A stretch of DNA of 64,000 nt from Cannabis sativa (Eukaryota > Streptophyta > Magnoliopsida > Rosales > Cannabaceae), in the NCBI RefSeq assembly GCF_029168945.1, contig NC_083602.1, positions 61,772,600-61,836,599 on the forward strand. Reading direction: 5' to 3'. The notes below the pieces were generated by a model that was given only the letters and a program-made list of their open reading frames with translations, made no database searches and was not told the origin of the DNA. This document shows, piece after piece, positions 44,727 through 56,839 of this stretch; within the stretch, counting starts at the first letter, position 1; every line of letters begins with the position of its first letter. The position numbers and the translations under genes are program-made.

Positions 44727-46620
44727 TGTTGGGTTTTGTGCCCTAAATAAAACCCTTTACAATCTGATTAGTTATCAATTTAAGAAATTTGAAGTGATTT
44801 ATGTTTGCATGAATTTTACATGCTTATGGTTTAATATGTTTTAATATATGCACAAAATCTGTTAAGTCCAGAACATATATTTATCCACAATTACAGTATT
44901 GTCAACACAGTGGAATGTGATTGTGATTATATGATTCAAAAGACTAAGTCCCTGTTTCATCAGTGTTTTGGATTTACACTGATGTGATAATCAGCGATGA
45001 TGTGTACTTACACTTGGAGTAAGTGTTATGTTCTTTCCAGGACATTGGTAAAGTATACTAGTTTCGAATGTATGAAGTATATATTGGATTGGACCGATAT
45101 TGAACTTAGTTAAGATATTATAAACTTACCGTTGTATCTTTCCAAGTCAATATCAGTAGTTGATCGTAGATTAAAAGAATCTAAATCCTGATATGCTTAG
45201 GCTCAACTCAGGAGGGCTATTCATGTTCTTTGATTTATTAGTTAAGCCTACTTTTGGGTCAGGATGATACGTATATTTTGGGAACACGATAGTATGATTG
45301 AGTGGGAGTGCTGAACATAAATATGGAATCTATAGCTTTCTATTGGTGTATAAAAGTCAAGTGATGATTCCCTTCGAGCTTAGCTAAATAGAAGTAAATG
45401 GATGAGCTCTTGTTTCAGTGACTAATTCTTAGATCACTAAAACATCATTTACAGGTAGCTAAGTGTTTTAAGGGGCCAAATACATTGAGGGGTGAAAACG
45501 GTAAATTTATCCCATCTCGATGTAAATCATCTATATAGAGGATATTTGATCACATTAAGATTATAACAATGGTTAAATGAGATAGCATATCTATATCGTG
45601 AAACATATAGAATGATCTATATGAGTCTGAGAGTGCAATTCCAAGTTCTAAGAGTGGATTCAACAAGGAATTAATAAGTAGAGAATTTACTTAGTAAATT
45701 CGGTTCGCTTATTGGAAGCTCAGCATATAGATCCATGGTCCCCATTCTAGTTGAGATCATACTGCTTGTAAGACTCAATAACTGATTTATAATTAATCAA
45801 TTATAATTCTAAAGTTAAACTATGTCTAATTTGTGAATTTTCACTAAGCAGGGGTGAAATTGTAAAGAAAAGAGATTCTAGGTTTATTTATTAATTAAGA
45901 GACTCTATATGTCTAATTAATAATTATATTAAATGACAATATTATTTAATAATCTATTTTAGTTATTAAATAATTAGTTTTGGCATTTAAATGGTTAGAA
46001 TTGGAAAATTGGCGTTTTTGAGAAAATAGAAATAAAAATTGTGAAAACTGCAAAATCCAAGTGAGGCCCATTAACACCTATGGCCGGCCACTTGAGTGAG
46101 TTTTTCCAATTAATATTTTCATTATTTTAATGCCAAATAATTACTAACCTAAACCTAGTAGTTGCCTATAAATAGAAAGTGATGGCTCAGTCAAAATAAC
46201 AAGTTTTTCAAGCATTTGTCAGTAAATCAAAGATTGCCTTTTTCAGAAAAACTGAGCCTTCCACTTTCTCTCTCTATAGCCGACCCTACCTCTCTCTCTT
46301 TTCTTCTTCACAATTTCTAACCCTCTAGTGATAGAGTAGTGCCCACACACAACAAGTGGTACCTCAATCATAGACTGGAAGACGGTGAAGGATCACATTC
46401 AAAGAGAAGGACATTCGGGCTCAGATCTTGATAATACTCTGCGACAGAAAGGATACAAGGGTTAGAGATCTGAGTGGAAGGAGACATATTATTCCGCTGC
46501 TACCAATGTAAGGTTTTCTTAACTTTATATGTGTTTAATTATCGTTTCAAAAAGTTCATATTTAGGGTGTTAAACAACATACTCGTGAGTAGATCTAAGA
46601 TCCTGGTAAAATAAATTTCA
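44727..46620 (+). repeat. 3' LTR of plus-strand gag-only element
   Basis: 1,894 bp; TATAAATAG at 46167-46175. The terminal bases differ from the 5' LTR (tttca instead of ttccaaca), where it abuts 46621. Confidence 0.88.
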
Positions 46621-47967
46621 TCATGAACTACATATCGATCAAATATTTCTCCACCCCTATCAGTTCGCAAGATCTTTAACCACTTACCTTAATGTTTTTC
46701 AATATTGCTAGAAATTCATAAACATTTCAAATTTCTTTGCATAAGGTAAAATCTAGAGTGATCTTCTGAAGAACATAACGAAAAACTCATATCCACCCCT
46801 GAATGTACATCCATCTTCAAATGAGATGATAGTACTTTCAGTGGATATAGGCATATTGACTCTTTGCAGAGAATGATCTTGTCAAAACCACTATGAACAA
46901 GATACAAATGCCATAGATACTAAATGTGGTTGTATCTTTTGATGACTTAGTTTTAGTTACAATAAAGAGTTCTTATAATAGTCCAAGTGGATCCTGGTCA
47001 CAGAATACTAAACTCATATTCCATACTTTAACATACAGTGTGAATCCATTGATAGAAAATGGTTATTAAACACTTGTGAAAGTGTAACTGTATTGTATTC
47101 TGGAAACAGAAATATAAAATTTCTATTTGGAATCTAAAATTTAAAGTCAAGGACTTAAATTTATACCAAATATACATGAGTAATTCTTCTTTCTTGGACC
47201 ACCCCTACTAATCTAACTCTAAGTCTGATTTGCCTAAAGTAAGAATATATAAGTAGGAGATTCTAAGATTGAGGATTTATATCATTTCAGGATAGAATTT
47301 CGGGAATATAATCATATGCGCCATTCAATTTCTTAAGAGAAAATAGAATGATGTTATATGATTTATAAACCATTCATCCAATGATATATTATTCAAGCTA
47401 ATTCGAAATGAATAAGCTAAGAGGAATAATAAAGGATAATTTTGAATTTAAAATAAGAATCCAACGATGTCCCGATTAGCGAGAGTTAAAGTTATTCTTA
47501 CTTTTATAAACTTCTTGTTTCATATTGTAAATACTTGTCTAAGGTGTCATCTATTGATGAATAGCTAGATGTTGCATTTACAATATTTATCTATCGAGAT
47601 CTAACACTATTATGTTTGTCTAATGGATGACAATCTATTAGGGATTTGTCCCATTAAAACAACAAGCCAAGTTGGACCAACAATGAAGATTCAAAATTTA
47701 AACTACAACTAATAACAGAAAATAACAAGGTTCAATATAAATTCACACACAATTCAGAAATCATTAAGCATTTAGCAAATAGGAATGACAAGCGAAAATA
47801 CTAAAACATACAATCCTAAATAATTTCAAGGTTTTCAACAAACTGATATCAGTGTCCCGTTTAGGCCAGAGTCAAAATTACCATCCATTGAATAGAGTTG
47901 TCAGCTCATCTAAAATGATAAACATTCTAGCAACCTTTTATTCGATCACGATCAGAACCCAACGTTG
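46621..47967 (-). mobile_element. Fragments of related gag-only elements
   Basis: Minus-strand pieces of the same superfamily. 46645-46810 matches the post-gag region (ctccacccctatcag). 47460-47700 resembles the distal half of the leader with one degenerate motif copy. 47700-47967 matches the gag-proximal leader (motif at 47853-47875). The order is not colinear with the intact copies, so at least one rearrangement or two separate fragments are present. Gag is absent. The piece stops exactly where the second leader motif would begin. Confidence 0.7.
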
Positions 47968-48190
47968 TTTGGCTAACTCGAGATCTTCTCCCAAGTCCAC
48001 ATGGGGCTCGCTAATAGTAGGCTCACCAATTCCTGGTCATGTCTCTCCAGCATAGTATCAGGGACAAGGTCTAGTTGTTGTTCTTAGGGGATGTTCCCCA
48101 AGGGTCCTTCCTTCAGTGGGAGACGCAAGTGGAGAGTCCTCCCTCGGAGGCAATGGTTGATTGTTTGGATCCACTGAGATGTTTGTGTCA
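47968..48190. other. Unidentified GC-richer sequence
   Basis: Unlike the AT-rich surroundings (ggggctcgctaatag, gggagacgcaagtgg). No ORF or element match seen in this window. Possibly a remnant of another element into which both neighbours inserted. Confidence 0.3.
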
Positions 48191-48195
48191 CTGTG

Positions 48196-50100
48196 TGTAA
48201 CACCCTAACTAACATAGGCGTATTACGTGATTTTTAAACATGCTGTGCAGCTCGTTGCTAATCAACGAGGTTTATGGAAAAACGTGATTAATTAAAATTT
48301 TTGCTTTTTGATTAAACTTGTAAAACATATTACAAAAGACTCGGGATCCCGATTATAAAAATATTTACAAAAAGTTTAACTGTTTAACTATTACATCAAA
48401 ATAAAAGTCGTCTAACGACAGATACAAAAATCTCAGCCTTGCTGTCCCGAGGATCGTACGCTCCAGGCCTAACCGCCCCGACATGTACAACCTTCATAAG
48501 CTCGCTCACGGTCCATCAGCTCTAGCCTTGCCTTTACCTACACATCAACGTAGAACTGTGAGTCGACAGACTCAGTAAGAAAAGCATAATAATACTCATA
48601 CATAATACTAACTGTCGTGTCCAACACGATACTGAGTCCCGCTACTGCCATGTCCAACATGGTACTGAGCCACTACTGCCATGTCCAACATGGTGCGAGT
48701 TACGAACGTTCATAGGGACGGTACTATTGACACGTAACAACCCGATCGGTCGAACCGGTCATACTCCGACCGCTGGTCATACTCCGGCCTGTCTGGAAAC
48801 GTGTTACTATATCCTCCTGATCGGTCGAACCGGTCATACTCCAGCCTGTACCGACGGGATACGTCAATAGCACGGAACCACCAACCAGTGTCGGCCCCCG
48901 ATCGGTCAAGCCGGTCATACTCCCGCTTCTGGTCATACTCCACCGTACCGACGTGACAGGGTTGGATGGTTCGAAGCCAACATACAACTAATGTAATCTA
49001 ATAGGCTTCCTACATGCTCGCTAAACATGTAATCTACATATGCATACTGTTATACTAATCTTACCTGGATTCCGAATTCAGGTGTGCCGGTCAACCTGAC
49101 TGGAACTGAAGCTGAGCGGCGGATTACTGGCTCCTAAACCATAAAAATCACAACGCTATAAGTGACACGCTAAATCACTTCCCGGGGACTAAAACTTGGA
49201 ACTAAAAGTTTCCCTATCGATAAAAAGCATGGCAATACCCCTAAAAACATAAAAACGAGGAAAACTAGGGTTCGGAAAAATTCCCCAACCGGCAGACCGG
49301 TTGCCCAACCGGAATTCCAGTTCTGGGAATTACTGAACCCTCATCCGGAATTCCGGATGCACAACCGGAATTCCGGTTCCTCGCAGGCAGCCAACTAAAA
49401 TTCTCATAATTCGACCAATTCAACCCCAATTGGTCCCAAACTTTCCAGACCTGTTCTAAACTATCCCTAGAACAAATCCAAGGCATCAAAACCACCCAGA
49501 AACCTCAAACATGAAAAATGCCATTGGAGCTCAAGCTTGAGTTCTAAACTCAAACTTGAGCAAAAACACCTAAACATGCAATCAAACCAACTTAATTCTA
49601 CATAATCAAGCTCAAAATAACCTCTGGAAACTCAAGCAAACATCCTCAACAACACAGCAACAAAATATAACATTTTCTCTCAAAAATCACATATTTTGCA
49701 TAGGAAATTCAAAGCTTTAAACAACACCACTAGCATGCATTAAAACCTATATAATCCATCCATTTAAAACCTAGTTAAGCTACTGCAAACAACAATTAAG
49801 CCCAGCAACAAACAGCCAAACAATCTAACATGCAACCTACCATTTTCACATTAAAAACATCAAGAACACAAAGAGAGGTTGAGAACCACTTACAAGCAAC
49901 TAAGGATCACAAAATCTACACAAGAAAGACTTGAATCACCAAGAAAAATTCCTCCTCCTTGCTGCTCAAAGATGGCCGAAAAGAGAGAGGCTTGAGAGAG
50001 TTTCTTTTGAAATTTTCTTTCTTTTTTACACTTAGCATAATTTGTAAAAATTGGAAAATAAACTAAAGCCACATATCTCATTTACTTCAGCCAATAAAAT
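48196..50100 (-). repeat. 3' LTR of element B, lower part
   Basis: Starts TGTAACACC and follows the element A LTR, with minisatellites at 48610-48695 and 48740-48953, until the insertion at 50101. Confidence 0.92.
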
Positions 50101-50982
50101 TGTAACGCCCCAGTATTTTGCCTTATTTTACAAAAATACTATTTTCATGCATAATTTGAAAAGATAAAAAAAATAATTTAAATACAACAGTGGATTTTAA
50201 AAAAAATCAAAATGCAACAGAGAAGGATCCTTCATTTGTAAAACAAGATACAGTAAGTAAATAATTTTAAATAATGCATTTCCACTGTGTTAGATTTATC
50301 AACTGCTTAAAATAAAACTAAGGCACCACCAGCGTTCTAGATCGTTTGTCCGCCCGTAGCCGCTCACAGTATACGTACCAGAACTGACCCTGCTCACTAT
50401 ACATACTTCCCTGTCTAATACCTGTAGGGGGAAAGTAAGGGGGGTGAGCTAAAAGCTCAGTAAGGAAATGCTTATCAAGCAATACCATATAATATCACAC
50501 ATACCATTAATGTATTTATTAAGTTTTAGCAATATCATACATGCTCTTTTATAACTATAACCAAATAACTGTACATATGGAAACCTTTATCATACAAGTC
50601 TATACTATTTGTTCACACCGTACACATATACAGAGATCATAACTCCAATATCATACTCATAACATAATCATATCAATACTATAAATAATAATAACATTAT
50701 CACAATATTGGCATATCATAGCCATTACTTACATAACCCGGGCCTAGCCTGACCCTACAATATCCTGGGCCTAATCTGCCCATATAATAACATGGGCCTA
50801 TGCAGCCCTACCATTGTTATAGGATAGGGTATCTCTATATTCAACAGTAACATCACTGTATCATACCCACCATAACAATCTCATACACGACTCAGTAAAA
50901 TGCAGGGTAGGGTATCTCTACATTCAACGGCCTTATCCCGTATCATACCCCACCATGGTCCCCCACTTTACCTGAGACGTTA

Positions 50983-51070
50983 GCATACAACATACAACAT
51001 ACAACATGCAACATACAAATATATCATACAACATACAACCTGAAACATACAAATACAACATACAACATAT
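50983..51070. repeat. catacaacat short tandem array
   Basis: Imperfect repeats of acatacaacatac; the same array recurs at 57720-57807 in the partner LTR. Confidence 0.85.
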
Positions 51071-51359
51071 ACAAGTCATACAACCATAATCTATGTATCA
51101 ATTCACAAACTCATATTGTGTCCATACCACACATTCTCAGTACCATATACATATTCGTAATAACAAATCATAAATCATATTTCAATATATAAAGAATTTA
51201 AATTTATGCAGATAAACACATAAAAAACTATCTAATTTCCTTACCTCAAATCCCGCTGCTTAAGAGTTGTTATCTCGTCACTACTACCTATAATAAGACA
51301 TGGGTCAAGGCCCTAATATTAAAATTCGTACTCTTACAGTACAGCAGAAAGATTACTAT

Positions 51360-52110
51360 TTTTGACCAACAACTACACTAATTCAGTAAAAGTTGTCTTC
51401 ATAAAAATTATAGGAAATTCCATTATCTTTCCAACGATATAAAGATCATTAAAAATGAATTAAAACTGAGAGAGCTATGATTGTTTTACTGAAACTATTT
51501 CTGAGAAGGAATATGGAGTAACGAATTATACGACTTAGCAAAAATACAAACTTTTTGTATTGAAAGGTTCAGAACTAGAAGATAACATCTTCATGAAAGT
51601 TTTAGGAAATTAAATTTCCTTTCCAATGATACCAAAATCTCTGAAATTGGAATTATATTCAAAGAGATATTACAATTTTACCAAAACAGTTTTGGAAGAA
51701 CAAGATTCAAGAAACGAATTACATGATACAGAAGGAAACTAACTTTTCGACATAGTATAACTCCGAATTCACGAAATGTTTCTTCATGAAACTTATGGAA
51801 AATTGAATAAGCTTTGAAACCATATATAGATCATTAAAAATGGACAAGAATTGAGAGAGTTATGGTATTTTAAGTGAAAGTACTTTTTCTGGGAATATGA
51901 AAAAAAAAAAAACGATTTACAACAACATCAGAAAGATGATAATTTTCGACATAGAATATCACCGAACTGGTGAATAGTTTCTTGATAAAAATTTTAGATC
52001 ATCGAATAAGCTTTCTAACGATATAAAAATCGCTGGAAACGGATCAATATTGAGAGAGATATGACTATTTTACTAAGACAATAATTTTCAGAAAAAAATA
52101 AAAACGAGAT
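51360..52110. repeat. About four diverged 190-bp tandem repeats in LTR
   Basis: Repeated blocks anchored at a cttcat(g/a)aaa phrase near 51398, 51589, 51781 and 51970, each followed by a 'ctttccaacgatata' and a 'gagagagctatga' phrase. Partner copy at about 58098-58850. Such 'tttccaacg' blocks are familiar in plant Ty3 LTRs. Confidence 0.75.
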
Positions 52111-53095
52111 TTCATAGTTTAACCTAAAAGTTCACAACAATAAGTGGAAGAACTCTCTTACCTCTTGATGACTCTTCTTAATCAGTGCTAGATCTTGAAA
52201 TCTCAAATTATTAGAATGGTGATGATGATCGCAATGTTATGTTGATGAAAATCATGAGTGTTGTTTGGCGAAGAGAATGAAACAAGAAGGAAAATTATAA
52301 ATCTTTGATAGGTAGCGAGATGGATAACTTGTAGGATATAGGATTTTATGAGTGTCCTCTCTAAGAATTGTATTCAGGCTGAAAGAAAGAGATTGAGACT
52401 GAGTTTTATTTTTCTTAGGGTTAGAGACTCTGCATATTACGTATCAAGAATGTGATAGATTTAGGTTTTATAATCTAAATAAATCTATAAAAGAAAATAA
52501 TAAAATAACCCCTATAATCTGATGCTAATTTAACTCTAAATAGAATAATTAAATAAAAATCTTATTTGTTAGATATAAGTTTTAAATTTAAATTTTAAAA
52601 CTTAGGGTTTCTATACTAAACTTAACAGGTCGTCACTTTGTAACCTAATTTTGACCCCAATAAAGTTAAAATTACGATAAATCTATTTCTACATAATTGA
52701 TAGATCTTTGAATTATCTTTCCAACGCCACTGAAATCACCTCAATCCGAGCTCTAGAACTCCAGATATGATCGTTTTAGTAAAACAGTTTTTAATCCTGC
52801 GAATTTATCCAAACCTACGAATTTTTAACATTAATTAATTAAACTCACTAAATATATTATAAAACCCTAATGGACCTTCATATTGGGCTTTAATTAAACG
52901 ATTACTTACTCTGTAAAAATACCATAATATTTTACTTTCGTAGTTAATACAACTTTAACTCTCTAGAAAATTGGTACAACTACTCTAAGCAATAATATCA
53001 ACTCACTAACAACACAAAGAAACAAGATAATTATCCTCGCTCAATTAATATCCCAAAAAAAAAAAATTAAATACTATTTTAATCTGGATATTACA

Positions 53096-53110
53096 TTCTA
53101 CCCTCCTTAA
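53096..53110 (-). other. Polypurine tract of LARD-like element
   Basis: AAGGAGGGTAGAA on the minus strand adjoining the 3' LTR. Confidence 0.75.
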
Positions 53111-56100
53111 AAGAAATTTCGTCCTCGAAATTTAACTTACCAACACTCGGGGTGTTGAGTCGTCATGTCTTTCACCACTTACTGCATTACCTCATTATCT
53201 ACCATATATATGGACCCAATAAACATGCATTTAACCTATGTCTTATCGGTCAATCCATAACACATAAAATATACACAACTTAATTAAGTATTATTATTTC
53301 TCTATACATTACTTAAATACCAAAATGTACTCCATCATAATAACTTACATATACATGCTTTAAATACTAAGTTTTGCAATCACATGCTCGTAATATATGA
53401 AAAGTTTTTCTTTCTCTTATGATCATCCTTACATGCCATTAAGAGTGAAACTATTTATTCTTCTATGAGCATCCTTACATGCCATTTAAAGTAACACTAA
53501 TTATTCTCTAAATGAACATCCTTACATGTCACTTGAGAACACATTATACAATACAAAATAACAAACACAAAGAGTAGGGTAGAAGACCTTATGCAAACTT
53601 GTCTTTAATCATTCTCATTCTTTAGTTGAATGTTATTACCTATAAAAATCTTACTTCTCTACTTGATTTTCTACTATAAGGCTACAATGTCATTCTTTCA
53701 ATTTCATAGGTGTTACCCACTCATTGATAGACACTTGTTCCATGACACTTGGAAATAAACATTTAAGCTCTTTAAAAGGTCTTCTATATATAAATATTTA
53801 ATGATCCATTTCGACCACCTTTTTGTCTAACATTCACCTCTTGATATCCTTTATCCATGTATTCATTGCACTTGTCACGCCTTCCCATTTTCCTAGGTAA
53901 CCACTGTCGGTTCCTTTTGTAGTCTCTTTCTTGTATCACTATATTGTATTTTCTTTGCTAATCTCTCCTATGGTGCTTGGTCCTCCATTACCCCCTTCAA
54001 TCAAGTTGACTTGATTATGAGATTAGCTAGTTTTCTATACTAACTTTTATCTACTTTGGTATTATCTTGCTATAGTGGTGAACTTTGAATCTGTAATGCC
54101 GATAGATTCTGATAGTTATGTTCAATGATTGCTTCTTCTAATATACTAGCCATCTAAGGTATCACATAATTTCATACTTATCATAGCATTGATTATTCCA
54201 GCCATATTCATGCCCTGTATATTGTAGCCTTCTTTAATTCACCAAAAAATATATATATATATATATCTCAACTTCTTAATTGTACCTCTAAATCTTCCAA
54301 ATCTCTTAAACATACATTCCAATACTGATTATTTACTTAAGACTATAACATATATGTATTAAAACATAGAAAGCACACTAATAACCCCTTTAAAATAAGT
54401 TCAATCCTACCATAGCTTATCGTAGCCCAACTATTTATTATTTGTTGACTTTTAACAATAAGTCAACCATACCAATCTCATAATGTATTGATCATCCAAG
54501 TTATCAGGGTAAGGATACTATATATATATATATAATTTGCAAACTATGCCGAACAGACCTTACTCTGTCCATCACTATTATACCTCATATACCCCTACTT
54601 GTATTTGATTTATTACTGGAGACTCACTATTTATAATTCCTTAGTCAGGAATTTTTTATTCTTACTTCCCATACTACCTTTAAGCACAAGTCAATAATTC
54701 GTTCAAGCGTCTCATTTTACATCCAAACGCCACCAAATTATCAATACCTATCTTGTTTTTTTTTCTTCTTCTAACTTTTGCACTTTCAATTGGACAAGAC
54801 TTAGTTGTGTGCAATAAGTTAGTTATTGTCAGCTTGAGAGAGTCCTTCCAAAGATCTCTATTACTGGCTTTTTAGATTGAGAAAAATATCTAATATTTTT
54901 CCTTTTTTTTTTTTGCTCTTAACAATTTTAGCTTTTGACAAATCCATAGTCATTTTCTTCTCGGGCATTATAGGACCTAGAAACACCATCTCTTTTCAGC
55001 AGGGCTGAACTTTGTGAGTTTTTCTCTTAGTTTCTCATTAGATGACACTCCAACATACTTATACTATTGCCCATAATATAAGTCGTAATTGGATTGTAGT
55101 ATCCTTTGCTTACGTTGTGCCTTGAATTCCTTTATGTTGCATGAGTGTATTTTCTAATCCCAACACTTATCAAAAACTTGTATAGTCCTTGACATGCGAT
55201 GACATTCTTCAATATATGTTACTTTGGTCTTAATTGTGTCTCACTTTTTTCCTGTCTCTAAGTGAGGCTTTCCTAACATTTTCTCATTGAGCTATACTCC
55301 ACACCATTGTTGTTGTATCAGTGAGTATTTGGAATCTAGGGATGTCACCCTTGAATGCTAATTCCTCCTCTTTCTCAAGTTTTGAATTTGTGATCTACTC
55401 TCTATAGTTGTTTGTTGTACACCTGCCACAAAGCTGCATCCACAATCTCTTAGTTGTGTAGTTGTGATCAATTCCGAGTAGTCACCCTCTTAGTTGTCTC
55501 TCATTCATGTTGTACCCAAATTGTTAGCCGTGCCTGGACTTTTTTTGTCTTTCTCCTTTGAAAATGTCTCTGTCGAAACCATACACATTTTTCTCTGTTA
55601 TCTCCTCCACCAAGTAGATGACCTTGAGTTTAAAGTTTACAACTTTCCTTCGGTAATCTAATATTTGTTGATGCTCTTCTTATCTCTTAGTGTTTAAGAT
55701 ACCTTCATAAGTTATTACCTCTAGTAATTTTATCATGTCTCTTTCTAACTTCTCATTTTGGATTCTATTCAGCACACCGCACTCCTTTCTATATGATGGC
55801 ATCGTCCTCTCCTGACTCATTTCTATAACATACTTATCTCCAATGTCTTTGCATACAGTACTCATACTTCTTACCATATAACTTAAGAGTGTGTAACTTA
55901 TAGAATATCCAACAAGATAGTACCTTCTCCTTAAAGATCTATTATTTCATCCTTCTTAATAAGTAAGTTTCGTAAATTATACTGTCCCGATGCAGTATAG
56001 CGTCTACTATTCTAAGTCATCCCTACTTCCTATATGTTGGGCTTCCATTCATGGCTAGGTGTAGAGACTGCTTCTTCAACCATTCATAGATAGGTGAAAA

Positions 56101-56825
56101 TATATGCGTCGGTACTTAGTTGGCTATTGGTACATTTCATTATGTGCTTCAAGTTCCACTACTAGTGTTGGTGATATTTTGCTGAGCCTGTGAAAACTCT
56201 TCAACAAATTGTCTTAGTCATGCTCGTAGTCCTTCCAATACCTCTATTAGATCGTTAGCCTTAACTATTATTGGGTTCTCTGGAACATCAACCATTTGTG
56301 GGTCAGCGGAACACACATCCTTAGCCCCCACCTCTATTGGTCGTTCCTTTCACATTGATTCTAACTGATCTTCTAGTTTCATGTTTACAAGAAAGGTTGA
56401 TTTAAAAGAAACAAAAGAGTTCAATTATTGGAAGAGAAGATTCTATGTACATATCTAAACTTAATGTTGTCAAGCTTAACTAGTAATATTCTATTTATCA
56501 AATAAAGTCTTATGAACTCCTATTATAATTTATTCTAAATTTTCAAGAAAGGAACACGGTCCTTCCTAGTTCAATTCAAGACAATAAAAAAATATAAACC
56601 TATACATCTTCTTCCTAAAAAGTGTAATCAATCATAAGAGATAGAGGGTACTATTGATGTCTCTAAGCACCACCTAAGATGAGGCTCTAATTATATGTAT
56701 CACATATAAGACTATTAATGGCAATACCAAGAAAATTAAAACTAACACTTACATAATAGTGAGAGGGATCTTTTTCAGTCTTCTGTATGTATACCGTGAG
56801 TATCCTTCGGGCTAACGGACAATCG
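53111..56825 (-). other. Non-coding internal region of LARD-like element
   Basis: No frame longer than about 65 codons and no RT, RNase H, integrase or zinc-knuckle motif. Only the first bases next to the polypurine tract resemble the end of a Ty3 pol. Its base composition and occasional Ty3-like phrases suggest decayed element DNA. Confidence 0.75.
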
Positions 56826-56837
56826 GCTCTGATACCA
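56826..56837 (-). other. Primer binding site of LARD-like element
   Basis: TGGTATCAGAGC on the minus strand, two bases inside the 5' LTR. Same tRNA-iMet type as elements A and B. Confidence 0.92.
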
Positions 56838-56839
56838 AC

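Larger units (their letters stand above)
36519..46620 (+). mobile_element. Gag-only copia-type LTR element, plus-strand copy
   Basis: About 10.1 kb: LTR (36519-38405), variant primer site, 3.6 kb leader, open gag (42045-42929), protease stub, about 1.7 kb non-coding, polypurine tract, LTR (44727-46620). No RT, RNase H or integrase is recognisable. It is the sister of 18120-28376 along the whole length. The right LTR ends aaataaatttca instead of aaataaattccaaca, so the last few bases are lost or changed, and no target duplication of the left flank (cagcc) is seen. The LTRs differ more than in the nested copy apart from its CTG/CAG patch, so this copy may be older. Confidence 0.88.
50101..53095 (-). 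repeat. 3' LTR of LARD-like element
   Basis: 2,995 bp, TGTAACGCCCC...GATATTACA. Contains a (catacaa)n-like array at 50983-51070 and about four diverged 190-bp repeats at about 51360-52110. Confidence 0.95.
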
